64,000 bases of DNA, taken from JAGQKC01 sp965223675 (GTDB taxonomy: Bacteria > Nitrospirota > Nitrospiria > Nitrospirales > UBA8639). The position numbers and the translations under genes were made by a program. The DNA lies in NCBI GenBank assembly GCA_965223675.1, contig OZ245013.1, positions 1,116,001-1,180,000 of the forward strand, in the 5' to 3' direction. Of this stretch, positions 36,295-45,269 are shown one piece after another. Numbering within the stretch: position 1 is the first letter of the stretch; each line of letters starts with the position of its first letter. The notes below the pieces were generated by a model, which was given only the letters and a program-made list of their open reading frames with translations, ran no database searches and had not been told where the DNA came from.

Positions 36295-37359
36295 TCATGT
36301 ATCTTGATATGTCATCTCAGTCGTCGATAAAATTTTCATTGTTCTTGCAAGCCCTTCCTCAATTCCAACCTTTGCCTGCCAACCAAGCATTTCTAGTTTC
36401 GTAGCATCAAAGACAGCTCTTTTCACTTTTGAATAGCCTCGTTGTTCTATCTCATCAGGAATTTCAAATCGTAGGGATTTTTGAGATATCTTGACGATGA
36501 ATTCGGCCAATTGACGAATAGACACATTGGAATGTTTGTCTGCAATATTATAAGCTTGGCTATTTTCTCCATAAAACAATATATACAACAATGCTGCCAC
36601 CGCATCGGCAAGATAACAATATGACCGAACTTGGGTTCCTTCACTTTTCATGACGATATCTTCGTTCGAAAGTGCTTTTCTCATAAATTGAGCGAATACC
36701 CGACTATCTGCTTTTGTAAAGGTGGCACCGTACACATGGCATGGTCTGGCAATAACCGTATCCATGCCATATTGTTGCGAAAAACTTGCACATAATGTTT
36801 CAGTGGCTCGTTTACTCGACGGATAGCATGCTCTTGGATTTGTATAATCAATAAATCCGCAATAGTCTTCTGCCATATCGGCCCCTTCCTGACTTTCACC
36901 ATATACTTCACCTGACGAGATGAATAACGTTCTCTTTGTCTCGCATTCTTTTGCATAGTGAAGAAGATGATTCATTCCCAAAAAATTCGCGGTCATGGTT
37001 CCAACAGGATCATGAGTGAAAGCAATCGGGTTCGCATTACTTGCAGCGTGCAGAATATAATCTGCTGGATAATCGATATGTAACGGTTGGCTTATATCGT
37101 GCTTAATGAATTCAAAAGTATCCCGTTGCAAATACTTTTCGAATCGACCGTTGGCATGAGCTTCGTTGCGTCCAAGGGCAATAATCTTGATATTGTCGTC
37201 ATACATTTCATTGCGATACATCAGCAAATCTGTGAAAAACGAGCCAATGAGCCCTGTGGCTCCCGTGATAAACACCGACTTGTTTCTCATCTCGCTCCAC
37301 GGGAGCGGTAATTCGGCAGTCGTGAATAAATCTTGTCTATACAGCTCTCTGTTTATCAT
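36295..37359 (-). CDS. Extended SDR NAD-dependent epimerase/dehydratase
   Basis: A 354-residue enzyme. The cofactor loop is F-I-T-G-A-T-G-L-I-G (around residues 30-39), I-A-L-G-R-N follows, L-F-I-S-S-G-E-V-Y-G gives the catalytic Ser, and Y-P-S-S-K-R-A-T-E gives the YxxxK motif. It is active by all visible residues. The gene starts nine bases after the cytidylyltransferase gene, so the two are probably translated together. In some bacteria, an IspD-like cytidylyltransferase and an SDR reductase together make CDP-ribitol; here the SDR is the epimerase/dehydratase (extended) type, so the product could instead be a modified nucleotide sugar. Confidence 0.9.
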   Translation of the reverse strand: MINRELYRQDLFTTAELPLPWSEMRNKSVFITGATGLIGSFFTDLLMYRNEMYDDNIKIIALGRNEAHANGRFEKYLQRDTFEFIKHDISQPLHIDYPADYILHAASNANPIAFTHDPVGTMTANFLGMNHLLHYAKECETKRTLFISSGEVYGESQEGADMAEDYCGFIDYTNPRACYPSSKRATETLCASFSQQYGMDTVIARPCHVYGATFTKADSRVFAQFMRKALSNEDIVMKSEGTQVRSYCYLADAVAALLYILFYGENSQAYNIADKHSNVSIRQLAEFIVKISQKSLRFEIPDEIEQRGYSKVKRAVFDATKLEMLGWQAKVGIEEGLARTMKILSTTEMTYQDT

Positions 37360-37368
37360 ACTTTTTGC

Positions 37369-38079
37369 CTACTTGAGCCATTCATCTTTTTGAGACTTGA
37401 TGAGTGCCTTAAATATTTCAATGTCATCCGTGGTTGTGAGTTTAAGATTTTTTTCCGATCCTGCTGAGAAATACACAGTCTCTCCAAGTTCTATCATCAA
37501 CGTGCACGATGCTATCGTATCTGTAATTCCGCGTGTTAGAGCTTCTCGATGCGCCCAAAGAAGTTTCGAAAATTGAAAGGCATGTGGGGTTTGCGTTCTG
37601 ACTAACTTCTCTCGCGACGTCATGGTATTTGATTTGACTTTGTCCTCAGTGTTTAACATAGCCTCCGTGCATGGAATCGCCGCAATTGCTGAACCATACA
37701 CTTTGCATTTTGCGATACAATCGGAAATAATCTCTGTTGAAACCATTGCTCTCGTCCCATCATGAACCAATACAATATCCTCTCGATGACATTCGTTCTC
37801 TAATTCAAAAAGACCGTTGCGAATGGAACTTTGACCATTCTCACCACCAGAGACAATCCACTTAAGTTTCGTAATGTTAAATTGTTGTGCATACGCTCTA
37901 AGAATGTCGTGCCATCCATCTAAACATGCGACAATTATCGCATCAATATCAGGATGCTCTTGAAACGCACTCATCGTCCAAACAATAACCGGTTTATCAT
38001 AGACGTTTAAAAACTGCTTGGGCACATCCTGCCCCATCCTTTGACCTCGTCCCCCTGCGGTGAGTAACGCAATATTCAT
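37369..38079 (-). CDS. IspD/TarI-type cytidylyltransferase
   Basis: 236 residues from the ATG at 38079, chosen because AGGTGAAGAG lies just upstream and the family starts at this point; a longer frame begins 21 codons earlier. Motifs: A-L-L-T-A-G-G-R-G-Q-R-M-G (CTP-binding loop), P-K-Q-F-L-N-V, V-L-V-H-D-G-T-R-A (IspD-type) and R-T-Q-T-P-H-A-F. The enzyme could be IspD (methylerythritol-phosphate pathway) or the related TarI (ribitol-5-phosphate). Position inside a polysaccharide locus with two CDP-polyol transferases favours TarI-like activity. This is context, not sequence proof. Confidence 0.85.
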   Translation of the reverse strand: MNIALLTAGGRGQRMGQDVPKQFLNVYDKPVIVWTMSAFQEHPDIDAIIVACLDGWHDILRAYAQQFNITKLKWIVSGGENGQSSIRNGLFELENECHREDIVLVHDGTRAMVSTEIISDCIAKCKVYGSAIAAIPCTEAMLNTEDKVKSNTMTSREKLVRTQTPHAFQFSKLLWAHREALTRGITDTIASCTLMIELGETVYFSAGSEKNLKLTTTDDIEIFKALIKSQKDEWLK

Positions 38080-38722
38080 ATTCTCTTCACCTATCGAAAT
38101 AAAGAATTCTTTATAATTGCGATCATAGAAAACTCTTTTCAACAGTTGATTAATATGCAGCGAGAAACGTGCCGAATTTTTTCTGTCGTCTTTCGGATAG
38201 TCTGAGTTTCACTACTATCGATTTTCATGCCCCTTTCGTGTCAAAGTACCATTGTGCGTATCCCTACAACGTTGCTAACTTATTTCCTCCGACATAACCG
38301 AAGATTGCTCTGTCAGTTTATTTTGCATATTTGCTCGAGCTTGAGGTTTCCTCAGCCTTTAAAATTCCAAATACCTCGAAGGCTTACGAGAACTGGTACT
38401 GGTTATGCTTTTGTACTTCCACTCTCTCGATCAAGGAGTTGAATCAAGACTGTAAATGGTTATAATGAAAGCAAAATCAAGCCTTGCTTCCTTATTGGGT
38501 CAGCCAAACTTCCTTGAAACTTTTTATGCCGCAAAGAGGTTTGTTTGAACGACGCTCTACAGATGAGGTACACATCTTCGTCTGCCAATGAGTCTTTACG
38601 TATAAAACCTTTGAGTTCAGTCACTGCGTAATTATAAACAGACTGATAATGATATTGGGATGGTATGAGGCAATGCCTTCAGAACCCAATTCACTCCTCC
38701 ACGAGATACAAGGGAAACAAAC
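38080..38722. other. Gene-poor gap between divergent cytidylyltransferase and methyltransferase genes
   Basis: About 640 bp, presumably with promoters in both directions. The only longer frame (38227-38442, +) has no family resemblance or ribosome binding site. No hairpin or repeat stood out. Confidence 0.5.
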
Positions 38723-39421
38723 ATGAACCCAAAACTTAGAACACAAGGGAAGAAAATACTTTCAAAGGTCTTACCCGACTCATTGAGATTGAGACATTTA
38801 TCGCAACTTCCTAAGCTCGAGACATTTCGTAAAGCCCACTCTGAGGAATACCCAACTTTTCACGACCGATACAAACTGTACGACTACATTAATAATACAG
38901 TCGTGCACAATAAACCAATAGTATACTGTGAATTTGGTGTCTTTGAAGGTGCCAGCATCAAATATTGGTCAGACTTAAACTCTCATAGTGATTCGAGGTT
39001 TTATGGGTTCGACACATTCACTGGCCTTCCAGAAGTCTGGGATAATTTTACACAAAATCTAGAAAAAAACCACTTTGATGCAGGAGGGAAATACCCTTTA
39101 GCCAACGACAGGCGTATGACCTTCGTCAAGGGACTATTTCAAGATACATTACCTGAATTTTTAAAAGCTTGTAAAATCAATCATCAATTGATCATTCATA
39201 ACGACTCCGATCTCTATTCTTCAACATTATACGTTCTGACATACGCAAACGACATCATCACCGACGGGACAATTATCATTTTCGATGAATTTTCCACAAT
39301 GTTACACGAATTTCGAGCATTGGAAGATTATTGTTCTGCATACAGGAGGAATTATAAAATTTTGGGCGCAACGCTTTCATCCAGTAAATACTACACTCAA
39401 GTCGCGATTAACATGACATAA
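38723..39421 (+). CDS. SAM-dependent methyltransferase, TylF/macrocin O-methyltransferase-like
   Basis: A 232-residue protein. The SAM site reads Y-C-E-F-G-V-F-E-G-A-S-I-K-Y-W, followed by F-Y-G-F-D-T-F-T-G-L-P-E-V-W, typical of the TylF/MycF sugar O-methyltransferase group. A metal-binding acidic pair is likely in I-H-N-D-S-D-L-Y and I-I-F-D-E-F. It probably methylates a sugar hydroxyl of the polysaccharide. It begins a + strand group after a divergent gap and has AAGGGA upstream of its ATG. Confidence 0.87.
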   Translation: MNPKLRTQGKKILSKVLPDSLRLRHLSQLPKLETFRKAHSEEYPTFHDRYKLYDYINNTVVHNKPIVYCEFGVFEGASIKYWSDLNSHSDSRFYGFDTFTGLPEVWDNFTQNLEKNHFDAGGKYPLANDRRMTFVKGLFQDTLPEFLKACKINHQLIIHNDSDLYSSTLYVLTYANDIITDGTIIIFDEFSTMLHEFRALEDYCSAYRRNYKILGATLSSSKYYTQVAINMT

Positions 39422-39907
39422 GTGGTTATCTCTGAAAAATACCCTTAACCTAAGTCTCGTGGCTCTCCTAACAGAAAGAGTCCCACGGGCAAAGTGCGTA
39501 GTACTTTCCATAGACGCTTTGCGGTGCCCCCCGAGCAAAAGAGTATTCATCCTGGGCGAAAAGCCGTGGCCCTCTGCCACTTTGAGAGTTGTCGCATAAG
39601 AGGTTTTTGCAAATACCTTAGTTGAATGAGGGGAGTTAAATCAGGAAATCCCATTGTAGCCCTATGTACGTCATACTCGTTCACATGAGACAAGTCATCG
39701 AATACCGTTGACTTCTTGACAGCACATTTTATGGATACCGAATGTGCGTGGGAATAATTTCAGCAGCACGCTCAAGAAATTATTTAACTGCTGTTAGAAA
39801 ACATGTTCTCAAACATGCAACTCACGTTGTATACTACTTCCTATCCCCACGGGCAAACTCAACAACACCTACATTCAAAGTGAATTGACCATTTTCGAAA
39901 AGACAAC
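39422..39907. other. Gene-poor gap between methyltransferase and TagD-like genes
   Basis: About 490 bp. It contains small imperfect hairpins (for example GTGGC-CCTCT-GCCAC near 39568) without T-runs. A minus-strand frame at 39377-39580 overlaps the methyltransferase gene and is not supportable. Confidence 0.45.
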
Positions 39908-40399
39908 ATGTTGTCGGAAAATCAGGATCGATCGAATAGCAGTAAGACTGTTCTCACCTACGGAACATTTGATCTGTTTCATATAGGACATCTTCGACTC
40001 TTACGGCGTCAAAAGGAGTTAGGAAGCAGGCTAATTGTAGGGGTCTCGACAGATGAGTTCAATGAAAAAAAAGGGAAAAAAACCGTGATTCCTTTTTCGC
40101 AAAGGGTAGAAATTTTACAAGCAATATCCTACGTTGACCTTGTCATAGCAGAAGAAACGTGGGAGCAAAAAATTGATGATATTAAAAACTATAACGTTGA
40201 TCTTTTTGTCATGGGAGATGACTGGAAGAACAAGTTTGATGACCTCAAAGAATATTGTGAAGTTCGCTATCTTCCACGAACTGAATGTGTCTCGTCAACA
40301 GCCATCAAGGAAGCTCTGCAAAGCATTTACGGATTACGAATGGATGAAATGTCAATCCAATTTAAGATCTTAAAGCAAATCCTAGAGGAACTGAAATAG
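39908..40399 (+). CDS. Glycerol-3-phosphate cytidylyltransferase-like protein (TagD type)
   Basis: A 163-residue nucleotidyltransferase. G-T-F-D-L-F-H-I-G-H carries the catalytic HxGH, V-M-G-D-D-W-K matches the TagD GDDW segment, and R-T-E-C-V-S-S-T-A-I matches the RTEGISTT/S signature. TagD makes CDP-glycerol for teichoic acid. The protein is about 30 residues longer at the C-terminus than the usual ~130. Its stop codon overlaps the start of the following CDP-polyol transferase gene by one base, so the two proteins are probably made together. Other polyol-phosphate substrates are possible. Confidence 0.92.
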   Translation: MLSENQDRSNSSKTVLTYGTFDLFHIGHLRLLRRQKELGSRLIVGVSTDEFNEKKGKKTVIPFSQRVEILQAISYVDLVIAEETWEQKIDDIKNYNVDLFVMGDDWKNKFDDLKEYCEVRYLPRTECVSSTAIKEALQSIYGLRMDEMSIQFKILKQILEELK

Positions 40400-41511
40400 T
40401 GTTCAGAATACTGAATACTATAATCCCAAAGCACACCAAACAGATTTGCATCCACTCGTGGCCCGACTATGACGACATGACACGTGGACTGCTTAATGAG
40501 CTGGAGATAAAGAACAATTCCTATCAGGTTAGCATTCTCACTCATCAGAACAGGAAACCGCCGACGTGGGCATGTAAACCGTATGTAACTCATGTAAAAA
40601 AAACATCTATTAGAGGGTTGTGGACTTATTTACGGTCAAAATATGTCTTTTTTACACACGGATGTTTTTCATCCTTTAAACCAGTAAAGACCCAAATCAG
40701 CGTCAATATCTGGCACGGCATGCCAATAAAAAACATTGGTCGGTACCTCGGACCCAATCATCCCACGAAACATTCAACTTACGCAGTTTCCACTTCCCCA
40801 TTTTTCACAGAAATCATTTCTCATGCGTTTGAAATTCCACGCGAAAGAATTCTCGAGGTGGGATTGCCAAGAAACGATCTCTTATCAAATGAAAAAAACA
40901 TTTCCTTACGTCAGCAAATTTGTCATACACAGAAAATGGTGATCTGGCTTCCTACTTACCGTCAAGCCATTACTGGGGATATTAGAATTGACGGTCAAAT
41001 TGAAAAGAATGTTTTCAACCTTCCTGACCTTAATATTCGTGAGTTGAATAACTCATTGAAAGAAATAGGTGCGGTTGCCGTCCTGAAGCCACATCCAATG
41101 GCACCACGCGCAGAGAAAGATCTTATTCGCAGAAATCTCTCTCATATTAAACTGATCGATGAAGAGTGGTTACTTCGTCAACAGACCACTCTCTACGAAA
41201 TTTTATCCTTATCCGACCTCCTCATTACGGATATTTCGTCTGTGCTTATCGATTATCTTATTTTAAATAAACCGATGGTTTGCCACTTTCCGGATGTTGA
41301 TGTGTACAAAAATTCGAGGGGAATGATCTGGGATTTTGATCCAATCAAATATGGTATCCCAGTTGCCTACAATCAGAGTGACATAGTGATGACCTTAGCT
41401 AAAGCGCTCAGAAGTGAGGGACGTGAGCACAGATATTCAACTCTGAAAGATATGATGCATAGCAGTTACTCGGGCTTTTCGGCCAGTCTTTTTGACTCAT
41501 TGGGCCTCTAA
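40399..41511 (+). CDS. CDP-polyol phosphotransferase, TagB/TagF-like (second copy)
   Basis: A 370-residue GT-B protein with a GTG start overlapping the TagD-like stop. Motifs: N-I-W-H-G-M-P-I-K-N-I-G (catalytic-type His), Y-A-V-S-T-S-P-F-F, E-V-G-L-P-R-N-D-L-L, W-L-P-T-Y-R-Q-A, L-K-P-H-P-M and L-I-T-D-I-S-S-V-L-I-D-Y-L-I-L-N-K-P. It resembles single-domain TagB-like primases more than the long, membrane-targeting TagF polymerases. The overlap with tagD-like implies that its donor is the product of that enzyme, most simply CDP-glycerol. Confidence 0.92.
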   Translation: MFRILNTIIPKHTKQICIHSWPDYDDMTRGLLNELEIKNNSYQVSILTHQNRKPPTWACKPYVTHVKKTSIRGLWTYLRSKYVFFTHGCFSSFKPVKTQISVNIWHGMPIKNIGRYLGPNHPTKHSTYAVSTSPFFTEIISHAFEIPRERILEVGLPRNDLLSNEKNISLRQQICHTQKMVIWLPTYRQAITGDIRIDGQIEKNVFNLPDLNIRELNNSLKEIGAVAVLKPHPMAPRAEKDLIRRNLSHIKLIDEEWLLRQQTTLYEILSLSDLLITDISSVLIDYLILNKPMVCHFPDVDVYKNSRGMIWDFDPIKYGIPVAYNQSDIVMTLAKALRSEGREHRYSTLKDMMHSSYSGFSASLFDSLGL

Positions 41512-41516
41512 GACTT

Positions 41517-41533
41517 AGTGCATTCAGTGCACT
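41517..41533. terminator. Small hairpin just after the TagB/TagF-like gene
   Basis: AGTGCA-TTCAG-TGCACT forms a six-pair stem six bases after the stop codon. It is short and has no T-run, so rho-independent termination is doubtful. It lies between convergent genes (the clpX gene ends at 41749). Confidence 0.25.
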
Positions 41534-41748
41534 GACGATTGTCAAAATATTCTTCCATTCAACTATAGGGCCTGTAAGCTTACCTGCAATCTGGACAGAC
41601 GAAGCATAGAGCTTTCAAAAAAATCACCAGTTAGCAAAACGCCAATTGTGGCCTTTTTGAAGCAAGCCGATGTTGAGATTAAGAGCACGTCAATCTGTGC
41701 CTGAGCATAAGAGCACTGATGCCAGCTCCTACAAGCGGAAGGGATTCT

Positions 41749-43032
41749 CTAAGCAGACTTTTTTAGCATCTTGGGCGTGGCTTTTCCTTCAACAACTTCC
41801 TCATTAATCACGACTTCCTTCACGCCTTTTAAGGCTGGTACATCAAACATGAGATCTAACATGACATCCTCTAAGATGCCTCGAAGAGCTCGCGCGCCGG
41901 TTTTCATTGAAATAGCTTTTTCTGCAACATGACGGATGGCACCCGGAGTAAACGTAAGATGAATATCTTCTAATTCAAATAATGCCTGGTACTGTTTGAT
42001 CAAAGCATTCTTTGGTTCTGTCATGACTCGGACCATGTCATCCACATCTAAATCCTGTAGTGTCGTGAGTATCGGAAATCTTCCGACAAACTCGGGAATT
42101 AAGCCATATTTGAGAAGATCTTCAGGGCGAACACGTTCCATCAAAGAACTCATGTCTTTTGAACTTTCAACCATCGCATCTGCTCCAAAGCCTAGACGTT
42201 TTTGGCTTGTTCGTTGTGCAATAAACTCATCCAATCCGACAAAAGCCCCTCCACAGATAAACAACACATTGGCTGTGTCTACTCGCAGGAATTCTTGCTC
42301 AGGATGTTTGCGCCCCCCTTTAGGAGGGATATTACACACGGTACCTTCGACCAATTTTAAGAGAGCTTGTTGAACCCCTTCCCCGGATACATCACGTGTA
42401 ATGGAAGCGCTTTCTGATTTTCGACTAATTTTATCGATCTCATCAATATAGATGATGCCAACTTGAGCTCGAGCAAGATCAAAGTCACTCGCTTGCAGCA
42501 ACTTCAAGACGACATTTTCAACATCTTCTCCCACATAACCAGCTTCTGTGACGGTCGTGGCATCAGCAATCGCGAAGGGCACTTGTAAAATTTTGGCTAA
42601 ACTGCGAGCCAACAGGGTTTTCCCGGTCCCTGTCGCGCCGATTAACATCACATTTCCCTTTTCTAGTTCGACATCTTTTAGTTCTCGAGCACTGAAAACC
42701 CGTTTATAGTGGTTGTGGACAGCAACTGAGAGAACTTTCTTCGCTCGTTCTTGGCCAATGACATATTGATCAAGGACAGCTTTAATCTCGGGAGGAGTAG
42801 GAAGCGGTCCTTCTGGAATCGCCATTGGTGGATGCACATGAGACTGTCCAGCCAGGAATTTTGAACAATGGTGCACACAATCTTGACAAATATAGACATG
42901 TCCTTGTGTTTGACATTGCTCACAGGTGTGGTCCGTAGGAGATTGAATCAGTGTTTTTCCCGCACTTTGAGTTTTCCCACAAAATGAACAAACCATGTCT
43001 TTGGGAGTTTGACCTTGCTTGGAATTACTCAA
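41749..43032 (-). CDS. clpX: ClpX-type AAA+ unfoldase with an enlarged, seven-cysteine N-terminal zinc-binding domain
   Basis: A 427-residue protein; TTG start with AAGGA ten bases upstream. The AAA+ core is typical: Walker A G-A-T-G-T-G-K-T, pore loop G-Y-V-G-E-D-V-E-N, Walker B I-I-Y-I-D-E-I-D-K, V-S-G-E-G-V-Q-Q-A-L, and a ClpP-docking loop reading L-G-F rather than I-G-F. The zinc domain differs from standard ClpX: C15-x2-C18, an added C37-E-Q-C40 inside a ~12-residue insertion, then C49-x2-C52 and C56. The usual tig-clpP-lon neighbours are absent, so it may be a second ClpX. It unfolds substrates for ClpP in the cytoplasm. Confidence 0.93.
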   Translation of the reverse strand: MSNSKQGQTPKDMVCSFCGKTQSAGKTLIQSPTDHTCEQCQTQGHVYICQDCVHHCSKFLAGQSHVHPPMAIPEGPLPTPPEIKAVLDQYVIGQERAKKVLSVAVHNHYKRVFSARELKDVELEKGNVMLIGATGTGKTLLARSLAKILQVPFAIADATTVTEAGYVGEDVENVVLKLLQASDFDLARAQVGIIYIDEIDKISRKSESASITRDVSGEGVQQALLKLVEGTVCNIPPKGGRKHPEQEFLRVDTANVLFICGGAFVGLDEFIAQRTSQKRLGFGADAMVESSKDMSSLMERVRPEDLLKYGLIPEFVGRFPILTTLQDLDVDDMVRVMTEPKNALIKQYQALFELEDIHLTFTPGAIRHVAEKAISMKTGARALRGILEDVMLDLMFDVPALKGVKEVVINEEVVEGKATPKMLKKSA

Positions 43033-43154
43033 TGTGACAGTATCCTTATGATTTAAGGTTGGAGCTTATACCCACTCTTCACGTGTGCAGCGTGGTCGCA
43101 CAATCATAACATAGATGGCGATCAGAAAAAGAGAGATTTTCGTATCTCCTGCAT

Positions 43155-44180
43155 TCAACTAACTTGAATGGTCAAAGGTACCGCCTCCCACCTTTCACCA
43201 CCTTCTCGACTGCGGTACAAACCGCTACCATTTGTTCCGACATACAGAAGCTGAGAATCTTGTGGATTCATGACAAGTGCGCGAATATTGAGATTTTCTA
43301 ATCCATCATTGATCGAACGCCAAGTATTTCCAGCATTGATCGACTTGTGAACCCCTTCTCGACTTGTCACATAAATGGTACCTGCATTAGTCGGATCAAC
43401 GATAAGATCGCTCAACATATGGTCAGGAAGATCTTCACCTATCTTTTTCCATGCTTGTCCACCGTTTGTCGTTTTATAGAGGCCTGTGAGGGTCGCGGTA
43501 TAGACGGTTTCAAGGTGATGAGGGTCAACTTTAATTTTGGTGACTCCAAGTGCTCTGGAAGATTTTAAGACCTCTGGCGCGACAAGCCCATTATTGACTT
43601 TTTCCCATAATTGTCCTCCATCCAATGACTTATAGACCCCTCCACTTGTCCCGGCATATAGGGTTTTCGGTTGGTGCGGGTCGATTGCCAAAGAAATGAC
43701 CATGAGAACTTCCTTCATACCCTCCATCCGTTTGATCCAGGTGTCCCCAGCCGTCTCAGACTCAAAAACTCCCATCGAAGTAGCGGCAAAAAGGTGGTTA
43801 CTTGACCCAGGAACAAATATCAACTGGTGAACCACGGAAGAAATCGTCACGCCGTCTAACCCGTTACGTTGGGATACCCAGTTTTGTCCACCATTGTAGC
43901 TTTTAAAGACTGCATCACCCTTTGTTCCAGCATACACATTGGCAGAGAAGAGAGGGTCAACAGCTAACGAAATCACACGAGAGTGAGTCATGCCTTTTGA
44001 AATGTTTTGCCAAGTCGCACCTTCATCTCGAGATTTGTACACGTATGAATTCGTGGCAATGTATAAGATATTAGGCTTGGAAGGATGAAGTGCGATTTCG
44101 ACAACTGGCTCACTGCGACCACACGCTGAGATCGCCAACGACAAAACAACCATCAGTAATTTGAGCGGTGTTTCGTTCAT
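43155..44180 (-). CDS. Lipoprotein with BNR/YCF48-like beta-propeller repeats
   Basis: A 341-residue protein. A signal peptide ends in lipobox A-I-S-A-C, with the lipid-bearing Cys at residue 20. Six or so repeats of about 48 residues carry the Asp-box-like pattern S-x-N/D-G-G-x-x-W and a preceding L-Y-A-G-T, for example T-L-Y-A-G-T-S-G-G-V-Y-K-S-L-D-G-G. This gives a beta-propeller resembling sialidase or YCF48 folds. Such periplasmic propellers often bind other proteins or glycans. No catalytic motif of sialidases is evident, so enzyme activity should not be assumed. Confidence 0.87.
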   Translation of the reverse strand: MNETPLKLLMVVLSLAISACGRSEPVVEIALHPSKPNILYIATNSYVYKSRDEGATWQNISKGMTHSRVISLAVDPLFSANVYAGTKGDAVFKSYNGGQNWVSQRNGLDGVTISSVVHQLIFVPGSSNHLFAATSMGVFESETAGDTWIKRMEGMKEVLMVISLAIDPHQPKTLYAGTSGGVYKSLDGGQLWEKVNNGLVAPEVLKSSRALGVTKIKVDPHHLETVYTATLTGLYKTTNGGQAWKKIGEDLPDHMLSDLIVDPTNAGTIYVTSREGVHKSINAGNTWRSINDGLENLNIRALVMNPQDSQLLYVGTNGSGLYRSREGGERWEAVPLTIQVS

Positions 44181-44282
44181 TGAATCTGGAAAAATACAAA
44201 ATATCGATACGTTCGAAGAGCGGGAAAATAATGAGTTCAGATAAAATAATTCAAGACTCTACCTTCGAAATTTTGCTTTAGG

Positions 44283-45179
44283 TTATTTAGGCTCAGCAGC
44301 TTTAGTTGATGGTGATGGGGTGATGGGGGGTAAACTTTTATCGGGGGCTTTGGGAGCTGATTCATAAAGCGCCATAGCCTCAGGCATCCACGACTTCAAA
44401 TCAGCAATTCGAGTTCCATGTGCCGGATGGGTAGACAAAAATTCTGGGTTTCCGCCTTGCGAAGCTTGAGCCATGCGTTGCCAATTTTTGATAGATTCCC
44501 GTGGGTCATATCCAGCATCAGCCGCCAACAGTACGCCAACATAATCTGCTTCGGACTCATGTTTGCGGCTAAATGGAAGAAGCACTCCAACTTGCGCTCC
44601 CATCCCGAGTGCCTGCATGGCTAGTTGACTCATTTGAGGACTCGTCCCTTGGGTTGAAAGGGCTACGGCTGCAGCCGTCATTCCAAATTGTGCGATCAGT
44701 CCTTGACTCATCCGTTCTCCACCATGTTGTGCCAACGCGTGAATCACCTCATGACCCATAATCGCTGCTAACCCAGCTTCGGTTTTTGCCATAGGAAAAA
44801 TTCCTGTATAGACAGCAATTTTTCCTCCTGGCATGGCCCAGGCATTGGCCGTGCTATCATCTTTAATCACAGAAACTTCCCATTTAAATTGTTTTGCTGC
44901 CTCCGCATATTTTGATCGTTTTGCTGCTTCAATGATACGGGCGGCCACGCGCTTTACTGGTTCAACTTCCTTTGGATCTTTTGAAATTTTAACATTCGGA
45001 TCCTGAAGAACTTGATTATATTGCGCCGCCGCCATTTGACTCATGTACGAATCCGGCAGGATAAGCAGCTGCGACCGACCGGTATAGGGATTGGTTTGAC
45101 AGCCTGTTAACGCACCACAAAACAGGAGAGACAGAATAATCGATGCAACCCGCGGCCACCTCAATTTTAATTTTTTCAT
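44283..45179 (-). CDS. M48-family zinc metalloprotease lipoprotein
   Basis: A 298-residue protein. A signal peptide ends in lipobox A-L-T-G-C, Cys27. The zinc site H-E-V-I-H lies at residues 143-147, and the third ligand is probably the Glu in K-H-E-S-E-A-D-Y-V-G. The family includes BepA/LoiP, periplasmic proteases for outer-membrane protein quality control and assembly. Without a TPR tail it is nearer to LoiP/YcaL. It lies just downstream of two M16 protease genes on the same strand. Confidence 0.94.
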   Translation of the reverse strand: MKKLKLRWPRVASIILSLLFCGALTGCQTNPYTGRSQLLILPDSYMSQMAAAQYNQVLQDPNVKISKDPKEVEPVKRVAARIIEAAKRSKYAEAAKQFKWEVSVIKDDSTANAWAMPGGKIAVYTGIFPMAKTEAGLAAIMGHEVIHALAQHGGERMSQGLIAQFGMTAAAVALSTQGTSPQMSQLAMQALGMGAQVGVLLPFSRKHESEADYVGVLLAADAGYDPRESIKNWQRMAQASQGGNPEFLSTHPAHGTRIADLKSWMPEAMALYESAPKAPDKSLPPITPSPSTKAAEPK

Positions 45180-45269
45180 GATAAAAGTCCTGATAATTGG
45201 TAATAAAGAAAGAGAGGGTTCCTTCGATTGATTGAAAGGTATGATGTCGATTAGTTCTTTCTAACATTA

